Below are positions 11,695 to 21,522 of a stretch of 64,000 bases of DNA, in pieces. The notes beneath the pieces were generated by a model. The model saw only the letters and a list, made by a program, of their open reading frames with translations. It had not been told where the DNA came from and did no database searches. Source of the stretch: Boesenbergia rotunda (taxonomy: Eukaryota > Streptophyta > Magnoliopsida > Zingiberales > Zingiberaceae); NCBI GenBank assembly GCA_024364735.1, contig JAGFNQ010001620.1, forward strand, positions 1-64,000. Direction: 5' to 3'. Position 1 is the first letter of the stretch. Every line of letters begins with the position of its first letter. Both the position numbers and the translations under genes were made by a program.

Positions 11695-13086
11695 ATCTCC
11701 CCCTTTTTGATTTATGGCAACCCTAGTTCAAAAAGTTAAGTTTAATCAAAGTATGTAAAAACACTAAGTTTTGTTCCTCCCCCTGGAAGGATTCTCCCCC
11801 TAGATTTTTCAAAAATTCGTGGGGTTCTAAAAAATTTTACTTAGTATGATTTTGCACTTTGCAAACTTAAGTTTAGGTACTTTGGAAATCTTTTGATAAC
11901 TTAAGGTTTTAAAAGTACATAGAAGAGTTGAAAGCATAAGTTTAGAGTACTTTAAAAAAATTGAAGTCTTATGTTTTTAAAGTACTCAAAAGGTTTTTGC
12001 AAGTTTTAACTTAAGTACCAAAAAAAACTTAAATTTTTGAAGAGCTTAAGTACTTGGAAAGTTTTTGAAATGTTTTGAGTACTTAGAAAATTTTTGTAAT
12101 TCGAAAAGCTTAAGTATTTAGATAATTTTTGAAAAGCTTAAGTACTTAGATAATTTTTGAAATTTGAAAAGCTTAAGTGCTTAGATAATTTTTGAAATTT
12201 GAAAAGCTTAAGTACTTAATAAAGTTTTCAAAAAGCTTAAGTATTAAGTTCTGAAAAACTTAAGTATAAAGCTTTGAAAAAACTTAAGCTCTCTCCTTTC
12301 CTATCTTGGTATCAGAGCCTTAAATGAAGTTTTGAAAAAGTTTAAGTACTTAATACAGTTTTGAAAAGGCATGAGTGTTTTGAAAAACTTAGTACTTTTT
12401 GAATAAAGAATAGAGTGTTAAAAAAATTTTAAAAATTTAAACTCTCTCCTTTCTATCTCTCCCCCTTTGTCATATATCAAAAAACCAAATAATTATAGCA
12501 GAAAGTAAATTTCAGAACGGAAATAAATTTTATGAAGAAAAATACTTGCATGACTTTGCTGTACTGACCCAGGACTTAGACCAAATCAGTTGATTTTTTC
12601 TTGTAAGGACCTGTCTAACCCATTTAGCTACTTACTAATTGTTATAAACAGTAGCTTTTGCTAGGGTTAGTCAAGTTAAGTGTTTCTGTTCAAGTTAGAT
12701 TTTCTAAGCTTGACACTTAACTTGATTGCTATATAAGTTGTATTTAGTGCCCCAATTACTGCAGATGCACTGACTTAAAGCATCTTGAATTAAGGCAAAG
12801 ACCTAAGCATCTCAACCCTTTCTAGGTTATCAATCAAAAGTATCCTAAGGTGCTTGTGAGATGCTGGCTTCTAAATCTATAGGTGCATGCAGTTCTAGGG
12901 TTAGGGCCTAAGCTAAGTCCATTTGCGAAAAAGCCCTAGTTTTGAAAAGGGATAGTTTTAAAAAAAACTAAGCTGGAAAAGATTTTAAAAACTGATTTAA
13001 AAATTAAGTAAAAACAGTTTTTCAAAATTCTTTTTGAAACTGATTTTTAAATTAAATAAAGCAAAAAAAATAAGAGTAGAGTTAAT
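11695..13086 (-). other. 3' non-coding region of C
   Basis: Homologous to A 21523-22679 in reverse. It holds the polypurine tract (plus strand ATCTCCCCCTTTTT at 11695), an AT-rich array of GCTTAAGTACTTAGATAATTT-like units of 28-36 bp (about 11930-12300), and a block near 12730-12950 shared with A. No coding sequence seen. Confidence 0.75.
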
Positions 13087-13116
13087 CTATTCTACAGAGC
13101 ACAATCCTAACTGCCT
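13087..13116 (-). pseudogene. RNase H C-terminal remnant in C
   Basis: Minus-strand codons read R-Q-L-G-L-C-S-V-E-stop. The RNase H end of A at 21491-21522 reads R-Q-L-G-L-C-L-V-E-stop. This short match marks the downstream edge of the pol replacement in C. Confidence 0.8.
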
Positions 13117-13246
13117 AATAGACAAAAAAAACAAGTACTCATAAGCTAGTCAACATAAAATAGTCAACACAGTCATACAGTCAAACATAAGTCAACCCTA
13201 CTGAGTAGGGGCAGTCAAATAGTTATTGGTACAATGCTAAGCAACT

Positions 13247-14552
13247 CTAGGACGAGGGACCGGGATGATCAGATGGGCCAGGCTGCCATGAATCGAATCG
13301 TGCCATCATCTCGATGTATCGAGCATCAGCCACTTCTCGATTGGCCCTACGAGCATCCCTCTTCTCGATGTATCGAGCATCAGCCACTTCTCGGTCGGCC
13401 CTACGAGCGTCCATCTGCTCGATGTGATAGGCCTCGACCTCCTCTCGGAGACTCTGAACCTGTGTCTCTAAATATGTCACTCTCTGGTAGAGTGTCGGTG
13501 GAGCGGGCTCGTCGATGTGTGCTCGGGCTGCTGCAGCTATGTCTCCAACGTCGACCTCAATCTCCTCGTCTGAGTCGATCGAGGCCCCGGCCTGCTGTCG
13601 TCTCCAACTCAGAACCCCGGTGGCTGATACCTCTAGACCCGCTAACGAGAAGTTCCTAAATCCTATTTCATCAAAGTCGGTCATAGCGGTTATTTCACCC
13701 ACGGTTATGTCACGACCGTGGTGATGAAGGAGAGAGGTGATAATGTGGCAGAATGGAGTACGCACTCGTCCCTGGGTCGTGACACTGGATGGATATAGAA
13801 TAGTATGAAACATGTGTAGTCCAATGTCTATGTCAAGGTGATGGACTAGGGCATACAAAAGAAAGGCATGAAAGGGTCGCATGGTCCCGAGATCTCTAGT
13901 GAAGAGTGGTAGGATACAGCGGACCAGGACTCTGTACAGGGCATAGTCCTGTGCCTGAAGGTCAACGGCTTGGAAACGTCTATTTGCGGGGAGTCTAGCT
14001 TCCCTATAGAAGTAGGCGTGGATAGTATCTAAGGTAATGTGAGAATAGGGAGGATCAAATGGAGGATTCCTAGGTGGATAGCAGCAAAATGTGGACTGAG
14101 AGGGTCGTAGTCCAAGGAACCGGTTCAACAAAGTAGGGGTTATGGTCAAAGGTATCCCTTGGACAGTAGTGTGAAACATGAGATTATCTTGTCGAATTAT
14201 GTTATTGTAGAATTCTGCACATAAGGATTCATTAATGGTATGAGTGCAGAAGACAAGATTATCTAATTGATAGAAATTGATAATATCCATGGCTACGGGG
14301 CATGATTGGGTAAAGAAGTGCCGATTAAGATAACTTGTTTTAATAGGCTTGTAAATGGTTTGAGCAAACTTGTTGCATAATTCTAGGGTAGGGAATCTAG
14401 GGTCAGGACTTGGTTCGGCACCGGGGTTGGCCGGGTTTGGTCGGCGTCTTCTAAGTTAAGGAAAATAAGAAAGCATGAAGATATTGCATTAAAAATAAAT
14501 TTAAATGCAATAAAAATAAATAAGAATTATACCGGGCAGCTCGGGGAGGCAT
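13247..14552 (-). CDS. Cargo gene of C: 407-residue spliced ORF, plant transposon-protein-like
   Basis: Two exons on the minus strand: 14552-14533 (MPPRAA plus a split Arg codon) and 14450-13247. The 82-bp GT-AG intron (14532-14451) ends in a pyrimidine-rich tract. The intron restores one open frame of 407 codons: 60 residues lie upstream of the internal Met at 14290. The N-terminus is a basic R-R-R-R-P run. The middle (LCAEFYNNIIRQDNL, LLNRFLGLRP) resembles the plant-specific 'putative plant transposon protein' domain, from memory and untested. The C-terminus is a predicted coiled coil with two copies of a DARRADREVADARYIE-like 16-mer. No protease, integrase or reverse transcriptase motif is present. 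A TATA box lies about 95 bp upstream. Function unknown. The uninterrupted frame suggests recent function or recent capture. Confidence 0.75.
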
Positions 14553-14643
14553 GGTTGAGGATGAGGACTTGCTAGATCTCCTTAGAGTGAAAGAAGTGAA
14601 GAAGGAAGTTGAGTTTGGTGTGGGAAGAGAGGGGAATTAGGGT

Positions 14644-14912
14644 GCCTTATATAGGCAGATCAGTGGGGGCGCCCGGGACATTCCGGGCGCCCCGGTCAGG
14701 GTTGCTGCTAAAGGCAGCATCTTAGGCTGGTTGGGGGCGCCCGGGACAGCTCGGGCGCCCTCGTCAGGCTGCTTTTGCAGCTTTTGCTGCAATGAGAGTG
14801 ATGGGGGCGCCGGCGTGGTTCCGGGCGCCCAAGTCAAAGGCAGAGGCATCTTTTATGCCTCGAGGGAAGGAAAAGGTATGGGAGGGGGCGCCCGTGTGGT
14901 CCCGGGCGCTCG
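14644..14912 (-). promoter_or_regulatory. TATA box and four GC-palindrome modules upstream of the cargo gene
   Basis: The minus-strand TATA box lies in GCCTATATAAGGC at 14644-14656. Upstream are four modules of the form GGGGGCGCC...GGGCGCCC at about 14664, 14734, 14802 and 14884, spaced 68-82 bp apart. The module at 14664 with its GGTCAGG flank is almost the same as the LTR module at 11012-11048. Confidence 0.65.
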
Positions 14913-14972
14913 GAATAGTATAGGTAAGGACAAATTTTATGTCTTGTCATTATTTAACCATGGTTTAATCTG

Positions 14973-15070
14973 TTTTGACCATGGTTTGACTATGTTGACC
15001 ATGGTTTGACTATGGTTTGACTGCTTTGACCATGGTTTGACTATATTGACCATCGTTTGACCAAGTTGAC
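14973..15070 (+). promoter_or_regulatory. Cluster of TTGAC(C/T) W-box cores
   Basis: Ten TTGACC or TTGACT elements in about 100 bp, within an irregular repeat of ACCATGGTTTGACTATG. TTGAC(C/T) is the known core bound by plant WRKY factors. The cluster sits 300-400 bp upstream of the cargo-gene TATA box. It could equally be a simple tandem repeat without function. Confidence 0.5.
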
Positions 15071-15114
15071 TACTATATAGGTATTAAAATAATTATAATT
15101 GAGTTTATTTTTGC

Positions 15115-15711
15115 TGTCTCACCCAATCTAGGGTTTTCAATCATGTTAGCCTTATAGGTTTTGTGAGACAGGTTTTGTTAAGTAAAATTATTTTGAAAGC
15201 CATGATTTATTTTGAAAATCTTAATTAATTTTTGAAAACATTTCAATTTATTTTGAAAGGAGATGTTTGAATCTATACTTAACTGAAAATTGTGTTAGAT
15301 TTGAATTTAATAAAAAGTAATTTGAATTTGAAACTCAAAAATTGGCTTCCAGGTCTTGGCGAGGCACTAGGCCTTCTTTGGTCGTAGCCTTATTGGATCA
15401 TCAACCCTTTCCTTGACAAAGCCGTTTAATGAAGTTTCATTTTCAAAATTAATCTTTGAAAAAGTTCTAGTCTAACTAGTTTGGATTTTGGATCGGTAGC
15501 TTCGGCTAGTTTCACCAGTCTAAAGAGACCAAGTGAACTTGATCTTATTAGAATTGGTTTCCCTAACGTACTATCATCTCACCTCCACCCAATACTATAT
15601 TTTCAAGTTTCAGTTAAGTTTGTTCTGTCCTTATACTAACCTAAGTCTAAGCATGGTAAATTGCATAAATTTAAATAAACAATCAATCAGGCAAATTGCA
15701 AGTATTAAATT
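15115..15711 (-). other. gag-downstream spacer of C
   Basis: Homologous to the gag-pol spacer of A (3276-3890) up to the GGGTGAGACAG block. Beyond it (below about 15115) the sequence is unrelated to A, so this is the upstream edge of the pol replacement. Confidence 0.75.
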
Positions 15712-17364
15712 CTATTTGACAATAAAAATAGTTTTTAATTTGGCTCCCCTTGGACTATAGCCATGATAATAATTAGGCAAGATGTCAATCTTGTCCTTGG
15801 GGATCCAATACTGATTTGATCCAGTTGGTTTGTTCAGGCACAGTTTAGGTACCCATGCCTGAACTTTACTTCTGGACTGATTCAGTACAGCAAAGTAAGA
15901 TCTTTCTCGGGATTTGGTTCTATAGCCAAGTCCGGATCGATTTAGAACGAACTTCTGTTTTCCAGGAATCATGTCAAGACCCTTGGAACCAGAAGTGAAT
16001 CGTTCTAAGGCCGCTCTAAGATCCTTAACCTGAGTTTTCAGGGAGGAGTTCTCTTTCTCAAATTTTTTAACTTGAGTAGGAGTTCCTTCTTGAACTTTCT
16101 CGGTTAAGGATTTAGAGTCAGCTCCCTCTTTCAGAAGTTTTACTTCCTGTCGGAGGGATTCGACTCGGAGTTTGGCTTTCGCCAAATCTCGAGAGAGGTA
16201 AGAAATAAGTTCATTTAATTGACTTTTATTGAAACCGCTTACCTTGATTTCGCCGTCTTCTGAAAAGGTTAGTCTGCCGTCGTCCTTTTCTGACTCTGAC
16301 TCGGTCTCAACTTCTTCTGAAGCGGTCAGCGCTAGTAAGTTTGATTGGGGTTCTTCTTGTTCTTCTTCTGATGAAGATTCGTCCCAGGTTGCTTGGAGTG
16401 CTTTCTTCCTTCTTGTCTTTTTGTTCTCCTTTAGGTTTGGACACTCCGTCTTGTAGTGGCCCTTTTTCTTGCACTCGTAGCAGGTTACATTGGGCTTGTT
16501 TTTGTTATTCGCGGGTTCAGCTGGTTCGTCCTTTCTTCGGCTTGTCCTCCGTGTGTTGACTTGGTTTTTCAATTTTTTGTAGTAGCTTCGGGCCAGTCGG
16601 ACCAGCTCAGATTGATCTCCTTCTTCGTCTTCTGTGTCTGAGTCTGAGTTAGACTCGGGTTCAGGTTGAGTTTTCTTCTTTGTTGATCTTCCAATTTTTC
16701 CTGCAACAAAGGCAATTCCTTTCTCGACCATATTGGAGTTAGTTTGTTCGTGCAGTTCTAATTCGAAAAATAATTCGTCTAATTTAATTTTAGAAAGATC
16801 CCTTGAGACCTTGTATGCATCTACCATAGATGCCCACAAGGTATTTCTAGGGAAAGCGTTTAGGGCATACCTTATTAGGTCGCGGTTTTCGACCTTGTGA
16901 CCTATAGTGTGAAGACCGTTCATCAATTCTTGTATGCGTGCGTGGAGTTGGGCTGCTGTTTCAGTGTCGGCCATCTTGATGGTGTAGAGTTTGTTCAGGA
17001 GCAGATCCCTCTTACTGATCCTGGTGTCTGACGTTCCTTCATGCAGATCGATCAACTTTGCCCACAGCTCTTTGGCACTGTTGAAGGGGCCCACCCGGTT
17101 CAGCTCTTCTTTTGTCAATCCGTATTGGAGAGTCTGGGTCGCCTTTGCATCGGCTTCAATTTTGCGCTTTAGGGCGTTGTCCCATTCTGAGTAGGTCTGC
17201 GGTACTCCTTCGGCGTTTTTGGGGATCTCCAGTCCGGACTGGATGATGATCCACATGTCCACCTGAGTTTTCAGGTGGATCTCCATTCGACTTTTCCAGT
17301 AGGAAAAGTCTTCTCCACTGAAAAGTGGAGGTCTGGCGGTGCTAAATCCTTCTTGCATGGCCAT
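15712..17364 (-). CDS. gag: Copia Gag of element C, intact, 550 residues
   Basis: An uninterrupted 550-codon frame from ATG 17364 (MAMQEGFSTARPPLF) to a stop at 15712. The N-terminal half is the copia Gag domain with FSYWKSRMEIHLK and MWIIIQSGLE motifs. The middle is acidic and Ser-rich. A perfect CCHC knuckle, CYECKKKGHYKTEC, lies near residue 300. The C-terminal half has coiled-coil-like LRQEVKLLKEG and LEKENSSLKTQVKDL heptads. It ends at the same point as the A gag frame. It likely forms the particle and binds RNA. It lies directly downstream of the 5' LTR and primer site, so it should be made from the full-length LTR transcript. It is the only clearly undamaged gag in the nest. Confidence 0.88.
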   Translation of the reverse strand: MAMQEGFSTARPPLFSGEDFSYWKSRMEIHLKTQVDMWIIIQSGLEIPKNAEGVPQTYSEWDNALKRKIEADAKATQTLQYGLTKEELNRVGPFNSAKELWAKLIDLHEGTSDTRISKRDLLLNKLYTIKMADTETAAQLHARIQELMNGLHTIGHKVENRDLIRYALNAFPRNTLWASMVDAYKVSRDLSKIKLDELFFELELHEQTNSNMVEKGIAFVAGKIGRSTKKKTQPEPESNSDSDTEDEEGDQSELVRLARSYYKKLKNQVNTRRTSRRKDEPAEPANNKNKPNVTCYECKKKGHYKTECPNLKENKKTRRKKALQATWDESSSEEEQEEPQSNLLALTASEEVETESESEKDDGRLTFSEDGEIKVSGFNKSQLNELISYLSRDLAKAKLRVESLRQEVKLLKEGADSKSLTEKVQEGTPTQVKKFEKENSSLKTQVKDLRAALERFTSGSKGLDMIPGKQKFVLNRSGLGYRTKSRERSYFAVLNQSRSKVQAWVPKLCLNKPTGSNQYWIPKDKIDILPNYYHGYSPRGAKLKTIFIVK

Positions 17365-17587
17365 TTAATCTGAAACAGAAAACTAACAAAAAAATTTTCC
17401 AAGACTAGGTCTTGGATTAGTAGTGCGGGATGAATAAAATGAAATAGCGAGGGGTGTTGCACCAACCTCGATTAACGGGAAAAGAAAATTCGAACGAAAT
17501 ATTTAAAGAAAATTCGAACGAGAAAAAGAAAATAAAAATCCGAAAAAAAATTTCAAACTGGTGGTTGCACCAAGTTTGAACTTCCCC

Positions 17588-17599
17588 GCTCTGATACCA
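17588..17599 (-). promoter_or_regulatory. Primer binding site of C
   Basis: Plus-strand GCTCTGATACCA is the reverse complement of TGGTATCAGAGC, two bases from the 5' LTR. It fixes the orientation of C as minus. Confidence 0.92.
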
Positions 17600-17601
17600 C
17601 T

Positions 17602-19006
17602 TGTTGGATCGAGAAAACCGATAGAGGGGGGGTGAATATCGGAAATCGTTCGGATTTATAGAAAAAGCAGTTACGCAGCGGAATAAAACAATCAAACGCA
17701 AACACAGTAATTTTACTTGGTTCGGAGCCTAGGTCGACTCCTACTCCAAGGCCCACGGTCGTTGACCGTTTACTTTGGGCAATTCTATATGAGGCGCAAT
17801 GAAAGTTTACAAATATTGATTTACAAATACAGTATAGTAAACTTAACAAAAAGAAAGCTCTTCTTTTTACCGACGTCCAATGAATGTTGACTTTTCCGGA
17901 GCAGCGGGACGTCGTCGGCTCGAGTTGGGAGGTTTCCGAAGCGAGGCGCGAGAGCGGAAGAGCGTAGAAGCGTTGATTGGAAGTGTTGTTCGAAGCTTGG
18001 GGTCGAGGGCCCTTTATATAGGGCCTGGGGGCGCCCCCCCCCTCCCCCCACGTGGCGTTTGATCCACAACTTGCTCGGTCAGCATCTGATCCCTTTACCT
18101 TCGGGATCAGGTTTGACCGGGGCACCCGGAGCGCTCGGGGCGCCCGGATTGACCGGGTCAAACTTCTATCTTCTGGCTTCGCGAGGGTGTGCTTCGGTAG
18201 CTGGCCCTGGGGGCGCCCGCAACGCAGGGGGCGCCCGGGAGCAGCGCGGGCGCCCGGGAGCACGGGGCGCCCGGAAGTTGAACTATCGAAGCTGTCTTTG
18301 CTTTGTTGTGTTTTGTGTTTACCTTGGGGGCGCCCGGGACACTCCGGGCACCCTGGTCAACTATTGCCTCATTCCTTTGAGGCTCTCTAAGCTGCAGACA
18401 CTCGTTCCTTCGGTCCTGCATCCAGGGTTAGTCCAAAACACAATAAAACATTAAATTATTATTTTATACAGCCTTAGTTGTCTTGGTTCTGACTTTGGTC
18501 TCCAAAATGGAGCCCTAGGTCAAACCGACGCCTACTGTTCCCTCGACGGGGAACGCGTCCTCACCTACTCCTCTCGGGAGAATGTACCTGATGCCAACCG
18601 CTCCTTTGGTTGGACTTTTGCCTGACGGTCCTTTGCCAGGTCTTGGATGTCGAGCTGTCCTTCGCCCGTTGCCTAGCAGTCCTTCGCTAGGGCTTTTTAG
18701 TCCCTGGCATTCCTTCGCCAGTGCCTAGTATTCCTTCACTAGGGCTTTTTGCTCTGGCATTCCTTTGCCAGTGCCTAGTATTCCTTCACTAGGGCTTTTT
18801 GCTCTGGCATTCCTTCGCCAGTGCCTAGTATTCCTTCACTAGGGCTTTTTGCTCTGGCATTCCTTCGCCAGTGCCTAGCAGTCCTTCCTAGGACTTTTTA
18901 GCCTGCACACTAGAGTCACTTGTTAGACAACAAGTAAGACTTAACTTTTGAACCCTGTTGCCATTATCAAAACACATGTTTGACTGTGGTGCTTTCTGCA
19001 CCAACA
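17602..19006 (-). repeat. 5' LTR of C
   Basis: 1,405 bp beginning TGTTGGATCG and ending CACCAACA on the plus strand. It holds the GC palindromes, a TATA box near 18013-18021 and the 50-bp array. ORFs of 80-236 codons across it are products of the repeats and are not annotated as genes. Confidence 0.92.
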
Positions 19007-19011
19007 CAGTC

Positions 19012-19487
19012 GACTGGTAGCGGCTGGTGAGCTGGCAGAATTCGAACGTTGGAGTGTCAACGGTCGAATTCTGAGTGGGGCAGTCGACTGCCCTAGGAGT
19101 AGTCGACTGCCAGCGAGGGTTTTCAGCCCGAGTTCTATTTAAAGAGAACTCGATTTGGGCTGAGATTCTTGACGAAACTCATTTGGGTAAAGTGAGTTAG
19201 TAGTCGTTTGTGCTCAGAGGCTTGCTTGGTGCTGTGGCAAGGTTTCTCCACCCACAAGGAGCGACAAGGACTAGCCGGAGGTTATCTGGGGATTGATCCA
19301 CCGACGGATTCTTGGATTAGTCACCCGTCCGGGGTGGATACCAAGTAAATCAGGTTGTTAGCATTGCTTTCCATTATTCTTTTGCATATTATTGTTTCCA
19401 CTGCGCAACTAACAACGTAGGTCAAGAGATTCAACGGAAAGGTGCTTTTCACCCCCCCCCCTTCTAGCACGTCAAATCGATCCATCA
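19012..19487 (+). repeat. 3' LTR of B, right part
   Basis: Continues the B LTR after the C insertion. It matches 5548-6022 closely, including the paired CAGTCGACT palindromes, CTATTTAAAG and the terminal GATCCATCA. Confidence 0.9.
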
Positions 19488-21522
19488 AAGTCCATATCTT
19501 GAACACCGAGGACTACCTAGGTAAGTTTCAATCCAAGTCAACCTCAGGGGTCTTCTTAGGATATTCAACAACTAGTATGGCCAATAGGGTTTATAATAAA
19601 CAAACTAATAAAATTGAAGAAATGACCAACTTAATCTTTGATGAAGAAACTGAACCAAAATCTGATAACCAAAACCTGAACCAATCAAATATTAATCAGG
19701 AAGACAATGAACAAACAATTGAACCATCAATTGAACCACTAATTGAACCTCTAAATGAACTAATTCTTGAACCAACTACTGCGTCAACTGAACCAATAAC
19801 TGAATCAACCCAAGTAGTTGAACGAAATACTGAACCAAACCGTCCAGCCGGACCTGAGGCTGAACCAAGTTCTAGAAGAACCAAGAAACCCAGACTCAGT
19901 CACCCTTTTGATCAAATTGTGGGTGATCCAACCTTAGGAGTCAGAACTAGGTCCTCCTATAGAAATCTTAGTCAGATTGCACTGATTTCAAAAATTGAAC
20001 CTAAGACTATAGAGGAAGCCCTACCTGATCCTGATTTGATCATAGCTATGCAAGAGGAGTTAGCCCAATTTGAAAGAAACCAAGTCTGGGAGCTAGTACC
20101 TAAACCTGAGGACAAGTCTATTATAGATACTAAGTGGGTGTTTAGGAAAAAACTAAATGATCAAGGGGAAATAATTAGAAATAAAGTCCGCTTAGTAGCA
20201 AAAGGGTTTAGTCAAGTCGAAGGATTAGACTATGATGAAATCTATGCCCCAGTAGCCAGACTTGAGTCAATTAGAATGTTGTTAGCATTTGCAGCCCATA
20301 GACGGTTCAAGCTATACCAAATGGACGTTAAGTCTGGCTTTTTAAATGGGTTCATTAAAGAAGAAGTCTATGTAGGACAACCCCCAGGATTTGAGAACCT
20401 AGAGAAACCTAACTACGTTTTCAAACTTAAAAAGGTACTTTATGGGTTAAAACAAGCACCTAGGGCATGGTATGAACGCCTATCAACTTACCTTATTTCT
20501 AAGGATTTAACCAAGGACAAATTGACTCCACCCTTTTTGTTAAAACCTTAGAGAAAGACATTTTCATTGCCCAAATTTATGTTGACGACATAATTTTTGG
20601 ATCCACCAACTCAAACTTTCTAAAAGAATTTGTAAAAATAATGAAAAATGAATTCGAAATGAGCTTAGTAGGTGAGCACAACTTTTTCTTAGGATTGCAA
20701 ATTAAGCAAACTAGATATGGTAATTATGTTCACCAATCCAAGTATGCTAAAGAACTAATAAAGAAATTTAAAATGGATAACTCCAAAAGTATAAGTACCC
20801 CTATGGCCACAAATGTCAAAATTGATAGTGACCCTAAAGGTAAGCCTATAGATCCTAAGCTATATCGAAGTATGATTGGAAGTCTACTTTACCTTACAGC
20901 TAGCAGACCTGATATCCTATTCTCTGTAGGAATGTGTGCTAGGTACCAAACTTGTGCTAAGGAATCCCACTTAGCAGTCCTAAAAAGAGTACTTAGGTAC
21001 ATTAAGGGTACATTAAATATAGGGATTTGGTATCCTAGGACTTCCACCTTTGAATTATCAAGATATTCTGATTCTGATTATGCTGGGTGCAAATTAGATA
21101 TAAAAAGTACAAGTGGAATCTGCCAACTTTTAGGACATAGTCTAGTCAGCTGGTGCAGTAGAAAGCAACACTGCGTAGCCTTATCTACAACCAAAGCAGA
21201 ATATGTTGTCTTAGGAGAGTGTGTGGCACAACTCTTATGGATGATGCACACTCTTAAGGACTTCCAGATTGACTACACCCAAACCCAATTCTATATTGAT
21301 AACATAAGCTCTATCAACCTGACTAAAAACTCAATTCAACACTCCAGAACAAAACATATAGAAGTTAAACATCATTTTGTAAGGGATCATGTAGCCAGTG
21401 GTGAAATAGTCCTTAAACATGTGGACTCAAAGTCTAACCTAGCTGATATCTTTACCAAACCCTTACCTGAGTCTGAGTTTAGCTCACTAAGAAGGCAGTT
21501 AGGGTTATGCTTAGTAGAATAG
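19488..21522 (+). pseudogene. pol: Copia integrase end, reverse transcriptase and RNase H of A (broken)
   Basis: Continues the A pol frame interrupted at 5055 (K-V-H-I-L-N). After the integrase tail and an acidic linker come the reverse transcriptase blocks: WVFRKKLND, KVRLVAKGFSQ, FAPVAR-type YAPVARLESIR, QMDVKSGFLNG and LYGLKQAPRAWY. A frameshift near 20520 ends this frame at 20551. In the shifted frame come the catalytic YVDD (near 20580), the LGLQI block, and RNase H with SRYSDSDYAG, STSGICQLLG and TTKAEYV, ending SSLRRQLGLCLVE-stop at 21522. Reverse transcriptase copies element RNA and RNase H removes it. The frameshift shows the copy is inactive. Confidence 0.88.

Larger units (their letters stand above)
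10275..19006 (-). mobile_element. Copia element C: intact gag, pol replaced by a spliced cargo gene
   Basis: C lies on the minus strand with LTRs at 17602-19006 (5') and 10275-11694 (3'). It has a Met primer site at 17588-17599 and a polypurine tract just inside 11695. Its Gag, LTR ends and spacers are close relatives of A. Where A has protease, integrase, reverse transcriptase and RNase H, C has about 2 kb of unrelated sequence. That segment encodes a 407-residue protein with its own TATA box and one intron. Only the last ten codons of RNase H remain, at 13087-13116. Its mobility would depend on pol supplied by an A-like element. Confidence 0.88.
5056..19487 (+). mobile_element. Copia-derived element B, Gag-only (non-autonomous), hosting C
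   Basis: B is bounded by TGTTGAGG...CCATCA and by 5-bp duplications AAGTC (5051-5055 and 19488-19492). It has a 967-bp 5' LTR, a Met primer site, a gag pseudogene, about 2.1 kb without coding capacity, a polypurine tract and a 3' LTR split by C. No protease, integrase, reverse transcriptase or RNase H is recognisable, so B must have moved with proteins supplied by another element. D has the same architecture. Confidence 0.9.
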
